Positions 45,590 through 58,416 of a stretch of DNA of 64,000 nt are shown piece after piece. Within the stretch, counting starts at the first letter, position 1, and every line of letters begins with the position of its first letter. A program made the translations under genes and the position numbers. Source of the stretch: Prunus persica (lineage: Eukaryota > Streptophyta > Magnoliopsida > Rosales > Rosaceae). The DNA is taken from NCBI RefSeq assembly GCF_000346465.2, contig NC_034016.1, positions 19,331,548 to 19,395,547 of the forward strand, read 5' to 3'. A model generated the notes under the pieces. It was not told the origin of the DNA, ran no database searches, and was given only the letters and a program-made list of their open reading frames with translations.

Positions 45590-45637
<48 letters not shown>
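45590..45637. repeat. (CT)n microsatellite
   Basis: A run of about 24 CT dinucleotides, roughly 400 bp upstream of the receptor-kinase ATG. It may lie in the promoter or a distal leader exon. Confidence 0.8.
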
Positions 45638-45642
<5 letters not shown>

Positions 45643-46037
45643 GTCAAAAAAGCAAAGAGAGAATCAAAGATAATGTGGCAAATGGCCTTCATAAGAGGGG
45701 CTCTTTTATCAAAACCAAAAACAGCCCATTTCACTGAACCCATTGAGGAAAACAATGCAAGACACATGGTGTAGCAAACAGCCCTATTCAATTCAAAAAT
45801 ATGTAGCAAAGAAACAGAACCCCGAGGTGAAGGTGGTGGAGCTGGTGTGCCTGCTTTCTTTATTCTTTTAAAACCTCTCTGTCTTCATCTCTCTATCCTT
45901 TTCTTGCTTGACTGCGAAGGATGTATTAATTATAGAAAACCAGTAGAGTTTAAGAAAAGAATCAAGAAAAGAGAGGGAGAGAGAGACCCAATGCAAAACC
46001 AAGTAGAGTGTGGTTAGTGTTTTGAGGCAGTTTGGCA

Positions 46038-49000
46038 ATGCCAATGCTGCTGATCAGGAAGTCTTGTATCTCCCACAACCACCACCAAATGCCGAGGAAA
46101 CTCTTCCCAACTCACCTCCACCTCCACCACTTCCTCTCTCACTATTCTCTCCTGCTCTTCTTCCTCCTCACACTTCTAACTTGTTCTGCTTCTGCTGCAA
46201 ATGTTGAGGTTCTTACTCTACATTCATGGCTTCAAAGCTCTCCCTCCCCCTCACCCTCTTCTTCATCAGATTTCTCCAACTGGAACCCTTCAGACCAAAA
46301 CCCTTGCAGCTGGTCCTACATAACTTGCTCTCCCCAAAATTTTGTCACTGAAATAAATATCCAGTCTGTTGAGCTAGCCCTTCCCTTCCCTTCAAATCTC
46401 TCCTCCCTTGCCTTCCTCCAAAGGCTCATCATTTCTGGTGCCAACCTCACTGGAACAGTGTCACTTGATATTGGTCATTGTAATGCACTTACTGTGATTG
46501 ATGTTAGCTCAAACAGTCTTGTGGGTTCTATTCCTTCAAGCATTGGAAAGCTCCAAAATCTTCAGGACTTGATTTTGAACTCTAACCAGCTCACTGGGCA
46601 GATACCAAAAGAGCTCGGTGGTTGCATCAGCCTGAAGAATCTCCTTGTATTTGATAACTATCTCAGTGGGAGTGTTCCTGCTGAGCTTGGCAAACTATTA
46701 AACGTGGAAGTTATTCGTGCCGGTGGCAACAAAGACATTTCAGGAAAAATCCCGGATGAGCTTGGAAACTGCAAGAATTTGCAGGTGCTTGGTCTTGCTG
46801 ATACTAAAATTTCCGGTTCCATCCCTGCATCATTGGGTAAACTAAGCATGCTTCAGACGCTTTCGGTTTATACTACCATGATATCCGGTGAGATTCCACC
46901 GGATATTGGCAACTGTTCTGAGCTTGTCAATCTATTTTTGTATGAGAATGACCTCTCTGGTTCACTGCCACCAGAGTTGGGTAAGCTTCAGAAGCTGGAG
47001 AAGATATTGCTGTGGCAGAACAATCTTGTTGGCAACATTCCTGAGGAAATTGGGAACTGCAGAAGCTTGAAGACTATAGATCTCTCTTTGAATTCTGTCT
47101 CTGGAAGCATACCCCAATCTTTTGGAAACCTCTCAAATCTTGAAGATCTTATGCTTAGTAACAATAACATTTCTGGTTCAATCCCATCAGTTCTTTCCAG
47201 TGCTACAAAACTCTTGCAGTTGCAGCTTGATACTAATCAGATATCAGGCTTAATCCCAACTGAGCTGGGAATGTTGACAGAGCTAAGAGTCTTTTTCGCT
47301 TGGCAGAACAAACTTGAAGGTAGCATTCCATCAGAATTGGCTGGTTGTAAGAGCCTCCAAGCTATTGATCTCTCACACAATGCCCTCACTGGTAGCTTAC
47401 CTCCTGGCCTGTTTCAGCTGCAAAATTTAACGAAGCTTCTCTTGATTTCGAATGAAATTTCGGGGTCCATACCTGCAGTGATTGGAAACTGTAGTTCTCT
47501 TATCCGGCTCCGCCTCGTAAACAATAGAATCAGTGGAGAGATTCCAAAAGAAATTGGGCTCCTTGACAATCTTAGTTTCCTTGACCTGTCTGAAAACAAT
47601 CTTGTTGGTCTAGTGCCAGATGAAATTGGAAAATGCAGTGCATTACAGCTGCTGAACTTAAGTAACAACAGCCTTGGAGGTACTTTGCCTAGCCTTTTTT
47701 CTTCTCTCACTAGGCTTGAGGTATTGGATGCCTCTGTGAATCGATTTGTGGGTCAGATTCCTGAGAGTTATGGTAGGCTTGCTTCACTTAACAGGCTCAT
47801 CCTCAGCAAGAACTCACTCTCGGGACCAATCCCCTCTTCGCTTGGTCGCTGTTCTAGCCTTCAGCTACTTGATCTTAGCAGCAACAAGCTCACTGGCACA
47901 ATCCCGGAGGACCTGTTTGAAATTGAAGCTCTTGACATTGCTTTAAACCTGAGTTTCAATGCCTTGTCTGGGATAATCCCACCACAGGTTTCTGCTCTTA
48001 ATAAGCTATCCATACTAGACCTCTCACACAACAAGCTTGAAGGTGACTTGTTGGCACTATCCGGGCTCGAAAATCTTGTTTCTTTGAACATCTCATACAA
48101 CAATTTCACCGGCTATCTTCCTGATGAAAAGCTGTTTCGGCAGTTGTCAGCAACGGACCTGGCAGGAAACGAAGGACTGTGCTCTAGAGGTCATGACTTT
48201 TGCTTCCTCAGCAATGGTACAACAATGAGCATGCCAAAAAGTGGCGGTTTCAGGAGGTCATGGAGGCTTAAGTTGGCCATTGGCTTGCTGACAACCTTGA
48301 CCGTTGCCTTGACAATTTTTGGGGCTGTTGCAGTGTATCGAACACGAAAGATGATGGGAGAGGACAATGATTCCGAGATGGGAGGAGACTCTTGGCCTTG
48401 GCAGTTTACTCCATTCCAGAAGGTAAATTTCACGGTTGACCAAGTCCTGAAATGTCTGGTGGAAACCAATGTGATAGGAAAGGGATGTTCAGGAATTGTT
48501 TACCGGGCAGAAATGGAAACCGAAGACATTGCTGTAAAGAAGCTATGGCCAACAACAATAGCTACACGATACAATTGTCAAAATGACAGGTTCGGGATCA
48601 ATGCAGAAGTTCGTGATTCCTTTTCTGCTGAGGTGAAGACCCTTGGCTCAATTCGCCACAAGAACATTGTTAGGTTCTTGGGTTGCTGTTGGAATCGAAA
48701 CACAAGGTTGCTAATGTATGAGTACATGCCAAATGGGAGCTTGGGTGGCCTACTTCATGAAAGAAGTGGTAACTGCTTGGAATGGGACCTGAGATACAGG
48801 ATAGTACTGGGAGCGGCACAGGGCCTGGCTTATTTGCACCATGACTGTGTTCCTCCAATTGTTCACAGGGACATCAAGGCCAACAACATCCTCATTGGTC
48901 CAGACTTTGACCCCTGCATTGCTGATTTCGGGCTTGCCAAGCTTGTCGATGAAGGAGACTTCGCTCGATCCTCCAACACCGTTGCTGGTTCTTATGGCTA

Positions 49001-49700
49001 TATTGCTCCTGGTTAGTACAAATTCTTATGGCTACGTTATAAATTTCAATTAGTATGTATATAAACAAAAAGTGGCCATAAACTGCATCATGAATAACTT
49101 GACATTTGACTTAGTTTGACTGCTGGTTATGAAGTTTGACCACTTCAAACGACATTCCAGTGCTCCACATTTTCTTGGATTTGATTTACAGAATACGGAT
49201 ACATGATGAAGATAACAGAGAAAAGTGATGTGTACAGCTATGGTGTAGTTGTGCTAGAAGTGCTAACAGGGAAGCAACCAATTGATCCAACCATACCAGA
49301 TGGCCTGCACATTGTGGATTGGGTAAGGCAGAGGAGAGGGGGAGTTGAAGTTCTGGATGCAAGCCTACGGGCCCGGCCTGAATCCGAAATCGAAGAAATG
49401 TTGCAGACACTAGGTGTGGCTTTGCTCTGCATAAACTCAACCCCAGATGACAGGCCAACCATGAAAGATGTAGCAGCAATGCTCAAAGAAATAAGGCAGG
49501 AGAGAGAAGAGTGCATGAAAGCTAACATGCTTCTCAATGGTTCTGCTGAAAATGAAGGGCGAGAAAATATCAGTTGCAGTGTAGGAACCTCATCAGCCAT
49601 GGTGGTGCAGCATTCTTCTTACCCTTCAAGTCACAGCACAAGCTTCTCTGCATCCTCATTGATATACACTTCTCCCCCTAATGTCAAAAACAACAGTTAA
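46038..49700 (+). CDS. LRR receptor-like serine/threonine kinase, RGI1/RGI2 (RGF receptor) type
   Basis: Plasma-membrane LRR-XI receptor kinase. Arabidopsis RGI1-RGI5 perceive root meristem growth factor (RGF/GLV) peptides. Two exons, 46038-49011 and 49192-49700, give 1160 aa (RGI1 about 1135). The single intron after SYGYIAPE is placed as in that subfamily. Order: signal peptide ending near SASAA (about 52), LRRNT with PCSW, about 23-24 LRRs, a transmembrane helix near 743-766, then the kinase from about 805. Catalytic residues are intact: GKGCSGIVYRAE, IAVKKLW, IVHRDIKANN (about 943), IADFGLAKL and [25 protein letters not shown]. The ectodomain segment FDNYLSGSVPAELG and RAGGNKDISGKIPDELGNC matches the RGFR group, which carries an RxGG motif for peptide binding. 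Start chosen at ATG 46038; the frame upstream has only TTG. Confidence 0.93.
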
Positions 49701-49938
49701 CTGATCAAATAAGAAGTTATTTCAGACTTCAGCTTAGAAATTTGTTTTCTGCTTGAGTTTTTGTTTCAAATTAGGCTCAGGTTTTTCTTTGTGTAAAATT
49801 GAGGAGAAGTTTTAATAATCAGAAGCAGCGAAAGTCACTTCTTGGTTTTTATGTAGAGGTGATCCCTGTCTTGGTTGACATTTGACTTAGTTTGACTGCT
49901 GGTTATGAAGTTTGACCACTTCAAACGACATTCCAGTG
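49099..49938. repeat. Perfect 64-bp direct repeat bracketing exon 2 of the RGI-type gene
   Basis: The same 64 bases, from TTGACATTTGACTTAG to CGACATTCCAGTG, occur at 49099-49162 (in the intron) and 49875-49938 (in the 3' flank). No differences were seen by eye. The copies are 776 bp apart and enclose all of exon 2. Confidence 0.9.
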
Positions 49939-50802
49939 TATGTCGTTTGGCCACGTAGTGTCATATGGATTATGGGCCATATCAAACAAGAAATATGTGT
50001 GGACTGGACTATAGGGAATGTAGCGAAATTCGATGGTGAGAACAACATATATGACCGCTCATGTGAACATTTATATTAGTCACAAGATCATTTCATTAAA
50101 TTTAAATGAAGTTACTATATAAGATCATTTTAAGTGAAATTACTATTCAGATTATTCCTATAACTAATATAAAGATCCATCTCTCACCATAAAACGACTG
50201 AGAGAATGTAATTAGTTGAGCTACTGCTGAAAGCAGACCATACATTGTAGAACTTTCTAAATTTCCAGAAGAAGAAAAAAAGGGAACTTTTTACCAAGAA
50301 AAAGTTACAAGATGGTCAATTAAATGGTTTACAAGCAATTGGGAAGGGAAATTTACACAAATATGCATTGAGTGTCCAGAAAGTGGAAGTGAAAGAGCTC
50401 GACGACTTCAGCTATACCCCACTAAAGTCAATTAAATGGTTTTAAATTTTAAAGAAAAGATGGAAAATTTTCCCATTACATATTCTAAAGACCTTTCGAA
50501 AACTTTAAGAAATGGCAAATATTATACAATAATTGCATGTAACACAAACATTTCAATATGATCAAATATCAGGCCATCAATTTATAATTAATTTAACCAC
50601 ATGCAGCAATGCAAACATGATTTTGAAATTTTTTTAGTACATACATACATATACATAATGAATGAGCGAGCATTATACATCCCTTCTCATATACATGATT
50701 TACGAATTAAGTTCTACAAAATACAACATCAATAATTAACAAAACACAACACCCACTAATTAACACTTAATTGGGGTCACATTTTGACACTGCAACCCCA
50801 AA

Positions 50803-50835
<33 letters not shown>

Positions 50836-51173
50836 ATCATACACTATTTTGAACCCTCTATACGTCAGATGGTTTTTTTTTTTCATCTCTAAAACCAAAA
50901 GCCCTGCCATACCGACTGAACCAACCTGCGCAAAAAAGCTTGAATATTTTCAAAACGCAGTGTGATCGCTTTTGGAGACAGTAATCTACATTGACTTTGA
51001 CTGGAGAGAAAATCGACCAATTAACGATGAGGAGGAGCTTCAACAATCCCCCAGGCTATTCTTTACCGTCCATCTGCCCATCCATTTTCGAGCATGGAAG
51101 AGAGAGAAAAACAAAGTAGGAAGATGTGGCCTTCTGTTTCGATTTCGTTTGCTTGCTTTGCTTGTCTCTCACT
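49701..51173. other. Convergent spacer between the RGI-type kinase and ABI3 genes
   Basis: 3' flanks of convergent genes. It contains the second copy of the 64-bp repeat and a (CA)n(TA)n microsatellite at about 50803-50834. No gene was recognised. Confidence 0.5.
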
Positions 51174-54100
51174 TTACTGTTTCTTGTGTGTGGCTGAGGC
51201 TGAGGCTGAGGAAGGTGACGAACCATTAGTGCCAGCTGGAGTGCTTGCATGCTGGTTCCTTTGCGACTTTCCCGGCCTTTTGTTGCCCTCTGATTTTGCC
51301 CCGGCGTGCCGTACCTTCACTCCTCGTATCATCTGTATATTAATGTATAAATACACATAAAAAATTAACATTATACGAAAAATTAGTCACTAACTAATTC
51401 GTAGATTAGTGTTTGATTAGGATAATACTAATAAACATACATATTTGTTACATTTCACGTCTGAGTAGATGACTATGAAGTCCCCTTCTTGGAGTCCATT
51501 GGCTCTCACAAAATCTCCTTCAACCACATAATAATAAATCCATGACAAGTTCAGAAAACAAAACAACAATTCATGACAAATTAAGAGCAAGAAAATTGCG
51601 CTATGTGCACCTGTGTTTTCTAGGAGATACATCCTGCTTTTATTGTTGGGCCAGTACCTGAAACTCCACATATAGATAGAAAAAGAGGAGCAAAATAATT
51701 ACTTACAATTTCTCGGACGACCGTATCGAAAACAATTAATTAACATTGATAAACAAAAAATTTGTATTGAAAAATGAACATGGCATGAACATTAATAGAC
51801 TCAATATTTGTAGAATACCTGTAGCGCATGTTCCACACGTGAGAAGTCCCAATGTCTTCCATTGGGATGGAAATCCCATCTCTTGCCTCCAGTTCTGGAA
51901 GATGGGTTTCTGCTTCCTTCTAATTAATCATTAATTAACAACACCACCAACAATTGCAATTAACAAAATGAGTATAACCAATTTCAATTAAGTAAGTGAA
52001 GAGTCAGTTCAAATGATGATTAAGGAAATTAATGACGCACTTTTGGTAACACAATCCTTCCAAGACTACCCACATCGCTCTGCTTCAACACCTTCTGCAG
52101 AAGAAACTTCAAATTCTTCTCAGATTTCCATCCCTAAAAAAGAAAAAAAAAAACAATGGCAAGCAAGTATTAATTAGTTGATCAAAATTGTTTTCTATAT
52201 CATCCCCAATCAATTAATATTGTACCAATTAAGAATGTTGAGCATAACTGCACCAAATTACACAACCCACCTGGCGCCTCTCCTGCCTTTCCTGTGCAGC
52301 ACTACTACGCCCCTGATTGTAATTCTGTGCTTGAGTACTAGCCGGCCGATCCATCTGCTGCAAGGGAGGAGGCGGTGCAGCCTCTTGTGTAATGCTAGGC
52401 ATCATGGCCGGGGATTGGGACGGGGCCGCAGTAGCAGTGGGCCAGTAAAACCAGTTGCCCGGATTGGCTTGTAGTGGCACAGTATTAGTGCAATTCAGAT
52501 CGGCTGCGTTCCCAACAAGCCTTGTGTGCTGCTGATGAAGGAGATGATCCGGCATTTGAGCATTAAGGTGCTGCTGCTGCTGATGTCCATGCCTATGGTG
52601 TGACACAAGCCGTCTCTGCCTCGCCATCCTCTTCTTCCTCGCCTCTTTCGTAGCTGAAGACCCTAACCTCATCAATTGATGCTCACCATTCAATGGAAAA
52701 TATTGGTAAGGCTGGTATTGACTTCCATACCCGGCAAAAGCCTGGGGATGATGCTGTGGAGGAGGGGCTAGGTGAATGTTATTGTCCGGGAACGACCCGT
52801 AATGGGCCGTTCCCATGCCGAACGGAGACGACGGCCAGGTAGGTTGCCCAGAGTCAATCATGTGATGATATTCCGGTGATGGTTGGTATGGACCTGGCCC
52901 GTTAACATACTGGTCAGGCGCTATGTACCCCATCATGGAAGGGTAAGCTGCCGGAGGCGGAGTGGGGACAAGGATTCCCCCGGCCTGATCATAGGCTGCA
53001 TGTGGCGGCGGTGCCATCCAAGGAGTTTGGGTGAAACTACAAGAAGGGTTTGATTCAAGAACTCTAGGGCTTGTGTTAGGGTTAGGGTTTTGAAAAGGGT
53101 CTTGGGCAACAATATCGGCGTCTTTGGTGGTAAGACTATTACTGCGCCTCTTTTGGAGATGGTTGGTCTGAACCCACTCAAGCACAAGTTTAAGCAACTG
53201 CTTCATGGCCTCTTTACCTCCCCCCAACCGCCTGGCCGCGCACTCGATTGTCGACTTCTTGATCTTCACACTTCTCAAGTCTTCAGCGGAGACCGTCTCT
53301 CTGTTTGACCTCAGCCACTCCAAGAACACCATGGCCATGTCGTCCGGCTCCTTGTTCTCATTCTGATCATCCTCCTTGTTATTCTCCTCATCACGAACTG
53401 CAACTTCCTGTTCTTGTTGTTGTTGAGGAATAATTGCAGTGGCTTCATTAGGGTCTTGTAATTGGTGGGGCGCTAGTAATTGCTGGTGGTCGTCATCTTG
53501 TTGAAACTGCTCCATTAAAAGGCTGTCACTTTGGAAAATGGAGGAGGGGTCAAAAAACTCATTGGACTCGAACAGATCCATGTACCCAAAAGTCTCCATC
53601 GCACCCATGCAATCCATGGCTCCGCCTTCCCTGCTGAGATCCGACGGCTGAGAGATCTCCATCGAGGCGGTGGAGGACAAGGCATGCGCATCAACCGCCT
53701 GATCATCACCCTGTGAGTACTGGTGGAGGTGGTTGTAACTGTTATGGTGGTGCCTTCTCTCCCCATCTTCCTCCGCGTCCGATCTCAAGATGGCCCAGGA
53801 GGCCGCGGAGGAGGACGAGGAGACCGAAGACGAGGTGGACGATGAAGTGGCCGACTTGACCGGTGCAGGGGTTGAAGATGAGGAGGAAGAAGATGACATG
53901 CATGGGAAGTCAGGGAGAGGAGGGAAGTGGTCATTGTAGAAAATGGAAGGGTCATTGACATCAGCAAGGAGAGCAGTTTCTTGGTCATTGTCATCAAGCC
54001 ACATCTCACTTGGGTCCACACCCAAATTATCCTCCTGATCTTCCAGTTCCTCCATGGCACCACCACCACCAAACCCATCTGAGATTGGAATATTTGCATC

Positions 54101-54175
54101 TTTCATGTGGTGATGATGAAGATCTCCTGCATGCAGATCTTGATGATGATGAACTTGAACTTGCTTCCCCTTCAT
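51174..54175 (-). CDS. ABI3: ABI3 (ABSCISIC ACID INSENSITIVE 3) B3-domain transcription factor
   Basis: Master regulator of seed maturation, dormancy and ABA response. It binds RY (CATGCA) elements through B3 and works with bZIP factors at ABREs. Six minus-strand exons: 52271-54175, 52041-52133, 51819-51919, 51611-51657, 51441-51517 and 51174-51332, giving 793 aa. All four ABI3 domains are present. The acidic A1 region comes first, with [20 protein letters not shown] and [17 protein letters not shown]1 lies near residues 280-330 ([20 protein letters not shown]..., [10 protein letters not shown]). B2 lies near 505-520 ([20 protein letters not shown]). B3 covers about 640-750 ([60 protein letters not shown]). 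His-rich and Gln-rich stretches occur. The last exon codes for a Ser/Ala-rich tail ending THKKQ. TMKL1 next to ABI3 is also the Arabidopsis arrangement. Confidence 0.96.
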
Positions 54176-57100
54176 TTTTTTTACTCAAATAACTGATCTT
54201 TTTTTCCCTTTCTGTTGGTATCAGATATTTTTGTGAAAGAGATAGTGGAGAGAGAGAGAAGGGTTTAAGTTATTTTCTGCTTCTGTGTACGGATAAGTGC
54301 AAAGAGATAGAGAGAAAGAAGATTGTATTGGATTATGGAAGCAAAAGAGTGAAAGGGCCCGCTTTTGGTATCAAACCCTCACACAGAAGCAACATAAAGA
54401 AGCAACATAAAGCATCTGATACTCTCTGCGCTATCAACAACACCATCAAAGATAACCACACAAATAATAATAATATCAAAACAACAATTTTATTATTATA
54501 TAAAATAAAAAAAACCTATTTTAAGTCATCTCACCACCACAGAAGGCGACGTCACTGCTCTCTAACCCATGAATCTGTTGATATTTAACTGGGTCATTAT
54601 CTCAGAACATCGACCTCTCCAAACACTAAATCTCTGCGCTAAGACCGAGATTAACAGAAAACCAGAGAGGAGATTACCAAAACCACCGACTCTTTCTGCA
54701 AAAGTCCGGCGAGGGCAAGACAAACAGAGCAGGAGCCTCTCCAAGAATGAGAGCACGCACGCTTAAATGGAGGGAAAAAGCTCAACAGCCCCCATGTGTG
54801 TTCTGGTTTGTTCTGGGAGGTTTCATTGTATTTGCACCCACTTCTGTTTATTTCTTTTTCTCTCTTTTTATTTTTTTTGGGTTTTTTTTATTTTTTATAG
54901 ATAAGTTCAAATGGTTTTTTCCTCGGGTTTTATTTTATTTTTCTGAGAGTAGTGGGGTTTTAATCCGAATCTCATCCCTCATTAAGTAAGAGAGAGATAG
55001 GAAGAGAAAAGAATCCAAAGAGATGGAGAGGCAGTTTTAGAGAGAGTGCAATAAAGGAGACGGATTAAAAGAAACAAGAAAACAAAACCGCGTGCCGCTA
55101 CTTTCTTAGCCCTCACTCCGGATTTTGTGCCACCCGCCATACGTTCCCACCTGAATGGTACCACCATGCGGTGCCTCAGCCTTTACCCTTACTATTTACA
55201 ACTTCATCATTAACCCACATTTCACATTAACAGCCTCTAATTAGGGTTTTCTTCAACATACTTTTGCTAATTAAAAAAAGAAAAAAAATTAATCAATCCA
55301 AGCGATAGTCCAAATTACCCTAATAGCACATTTACTAATCCGTAATCGGGTTAGGATGAATTGAACTGAGGAGTTGGAATCCGAATTCTCATTAAAGTTG
55401 TTTATTAAATTATCATGAATTGGAAATGAAAGTAGTTTTATTGCCAAAATACACTTATTCTAAATAAATTATTAGGTAAAAGTGAATGGCAAATTTGGAA
55501 TTTTAAAATTTTTGTGAGGATATAATGAGTAAAAAAGATGGATTCCGGACTAGTTCTCCATAAATTAGAATACCACATCCCACTCAAGAGTTCAATTACT
55601 TCTAAATTTGTTTTATGTGGGCTGCGCTTGCTTATTCATTCTTTTATGTGTAGTAAACACATGAATAATTAGTAATATGAATTCAACTACTTATTTTGAT
55701 TCTCATTATTGATTAGTAAACATACCATAAATTGATCTAATTTATGGTGAGAGGATTCGAACTTTTTTTTTTTTGTTGATCTAATACTCAAACCTCTTAT
55801 TCAGCATCTTGAAGGACTCGTACTCAGACTAATAATACATCTTCATCGTGCAACGGCAAAAACGACAGATGTGGATTGCAGTCGAAAACTAGAATACAAA
55901 ACATAGCAAACTCCTATAGAGTTCCTGAGAATTAAAATAAAAATTATAGCAAACTCATAATACTTAAAACAAACAGAAACATCGCTCCACATCCTCTTCG
56001 GAACTGAAGAAATCCATAATGCCATACCGGCTAACCTTAGTGTCGCACCGGCTAAACCCCAACCCACACAAATAGGTAACTTTCATTGAATTGGAGCAAA
56101 AACCATGTATATGTGGGCCAAAAGTGGCAACTAAATCATGGCAACAATGGTGTTTCGAGGTGTCTAATTCCACATCACATACAAATCAACATAGCAACCG
56201 TTACTACCTCTACCAACATCGACGCCACCACCTCTGCCAGGATATATAACACTACCGATAACTCTTATTATAGCCAAGTAAAAAACACTCAAACCAAAAA
56301 AACCTACAATCAAACCTGCAGCCAGAAACAACAAAAACAAAACCGAGATCCACAGGAAAAGAAAGGGAAGGAAAGAAAAGGAAAACAAAAAAAAAGGATA
56401 TAGAAAAAGAGGGGGGTTGAGAGGGAAGAGAGAGACTGACGTCTTCATATAACCAAAGTGATCAAAACAGTTGCATAAAGCACGTAATAAATTCATTTTA
56501 GGGAGAATGGAATGGTCAAAATTCTTTGATATTTTTTTCTCTATGTTTCCTCCATAAACTGTAGAGAGAGAGAGAGAGAGAATGGACCCAATGGGTTTGT
56601 TTTCGATTTTGTAATTTCTATTGGTTAGAGTTAGAATGATAATTGATGTTGAGTTTAAGAAATTTAAACAACATAAAAAAAGAAGAAGTTGATAATTGAC
56701 ATAACAAGGTTTGTCTTGATTCGTGAGTGAAGCGGCAGGGATTACCATTTGCTACTACGTGTCCATGCACTTCTGACGTATCCCTTTTCTTTTTTTTTCC
56801 CTCTCCCCCCTTCTGCACTGCCAATAATCACGCTCGTTCTTTCAACTCACCATGTCTTTAACCTATTTCTAACGTCATTCTCTGGCTCCAGTTAGATTCA
56901 CACCTAAACAACCCAAGCAATCATGACAGACCAATCGAGTATCACCACGCATTCCTAATAAACCGTAGCGGTCACATGACCTGTTTTAGTTTTCGTATAT
57001 GGCTGCTTCTTATTAGTTTTTAGGATGAGAGAGTTGATGACATTCGTCACAACTTTAATGGGCTTCTTGTTTCCGTACATCACAGTCGCTTTGGCTTTGC

Positions 57101-57240
57101 TCTATTACGACTTTTTGTTTGTGGGCACTCATGTGGATTTCGGTGAAGTTGCCCCACATTTGAGCTTTTTTTCTTCTTTTTTTCATATTAAAAAAGCAGT
57201 TTATCCTAAAAATTTAAGACTCAATTAACACGATGGTTTA
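54176..57240 (-). promoter_or_regulatory. ABI3 upstream region (leader and promoter), proximal copy of a duplicated block
   Basis: The ~3 kb upstream of the ABI3 ATG. From about 54285 outward it is matched piecewise by 58417-59720: the AAGTGCAAAG leader piece, the CATAAAGCATCTGATACTCT piece, the TTTTGTGCCACCCGCCAT piece at 55125-55140, the CATATAACCAAAGTGAT piece at 56447, and the CCGTACATCACAGTCGCTTTGG piece at 57072. Segments of about 54560-54930 and 55245-56435 are found only here. No convincing gene is present. The minus ORF at 56164-56748 is discussed under rejected items. Confidence 0.7.
56757..56769 (+). promoter_or_regulatory. Overlapping ABRE and RY elements in the distal ABI3 upstream region
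   Basis: ACGTGTCC (ABRE core, 56757-56764) runs directly into CATGCA (RY element, 56764-56769), about 2.6 kb upstream of the ABI3 ATG. ABRE plus RY is the classic composite bound by ABI5-type bZIP and ABI3-type B3 factors. The duplicated distal block lacks it at the corresponding place. Such short motifs also occur by chance, so function is inference. Confidence 0.4.
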
Positions 57241-57299
57241 ATAACCCTAATAAATTTAAGATATGTTCCTCTTTTAATTGTTCACACGCTTAAATGACA

Positions 57300-58390
57300 A
57301 ATGATAATCATGTCGCGATGATGCTGTAATTCAATGAATAGATAATATATTTCATCTTTTACTCTTATAATAATTACAAATGATGCTTTTGGCAACCAAA
57401 CAAAACATAATTTTCACTAAAAAGAAAGATAATTGAAAATGATACTTATGTTTAAATGACACATTAAGTATGATAAAAAACGGTAAATTTTATTTTTCAT
57501 CTTTTACCTTTATGATAGGTGACATATAATCACGAGAAAAATCAAATCTTAATGGTAAATTAATTACGAAAAAAATCCGTAAAATTGTATCTTTCATTTT
57601 TTACTTTTATGACAATAATAGGTTGCACTCATGTAGCGAGGAAACCAAATCTCAATGGCAAATTAATTATGATCAAAATTCATAAACTTTTATCTTTCAT
57701 TACGACAATGACATATGATACTTATGCCATAAAGAAACTAAACCTCAACACATTAATTGTGATAAAAACTCATAAAATTTTATTTTTCATCTTTTACGAC
57801 ATAAGACACTTACGTTGCGAGGAAACCAACCTCAATGACACATTAATTGGGGAACAAATCGTAATTTTTTTATATATATTTCATCTTTTATTTTTACGAC
57901 AAAGACAAATGACACTCATGACGCAAGGAAACAAAACCTAAATACACTTTAATTATGATCAAAACTCGTGAAGTTCTATCTTTCATATTTTGCTTTCAAA
58001 CCGATGACAAATGCCAATTAAATCGTGAGGATATGATTACTCAGTCAAACATCAAATATGATGAACCCACAGATAATATATTTCATCTTTCTTTTACGAC
58101 AATCACAAATGAGTGCATTTTTGCTTACCATTTTAACCCCAAGTGTATCTTCATCATCCTTCTCAACACACGTCCATTAGTATATTCATAGTTCCACAAA
58201 TACAAAGCAAATAGTTAATTATGGTTATACCCATAAATACATATCAAGTATTGAGAATAATATTTTGAGTTAAAATAGTAAGCAAAAGTATTTCCATTAC
58301 AAATGACCCTCGTATTGTGAGGAGAGTAAAACTCAATGGTACATTACTTATGATAAAATCTTTAAACACCTTAATTTTGATAAAATTCTT
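57300..58390. repeat. Degenerate ~100-bp tandem repeat array 1
   Basis: About eight diverged units. Each carries a CATCTTTTACTTTTACGACAA-type block, then ACAAATGACACTCATG, a GCGAGGAAACCAAACCTCAA-type block, and ACACATTAATTATGATCAAAA. Block starts fall near 57347, 57498, 57594, 57700, 57788, 57885, 57980 and 58085, i.e. about 90-150 bp apart. It is AT-rich and non-coding, and ends with GAATATGAATGCTACAACATATG at about 58395-58417. Confidence 0.75.
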
Positions 58391-58416
58391 GATGGAATAT
58401 GAATGCTACAACATAT

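Larger units (their letters stand above)
43885..46037. other. Intergenic region upstream of the RGI-type kinase
   Basis: Holds the promoter of the minus-strand membrane-protein gene on the left and that of the receptor kinase on the right. A MITE-like element is at 44687-45081 and a long (CT)n tract at about 45590-45637. No coding gene was recognised. Confidence 0.5.

Noticed and set aside
46032..46037. Upstream in-frame start for the RGI-type kinase
   Set aside because: The codon is TTG. The first ATG is at 46038. The same applies to 10442 (zinc finger), 27357 (PPR), 43887 (membrane protein) and 15535 (pectate lyase), all non-ATG.
53515..54099. Alternative-frame ORFs inside ABI3 exon 1
   Set aside because: They arise from the Ser/His/Asp-rich repetitive coding sequence of ABI3 in other frames.
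56164..56748. A 194-codon minus-strand ORF with hydrophobic stretches in the ABI3 upstream region
   Set aside because: It begins at a non-ATG codon, lies in repeat-rich sequence, its equivalent in the duplicated block is short and broken, and no family features are visible. The hydrophobicity follows from TTT-rich composition.
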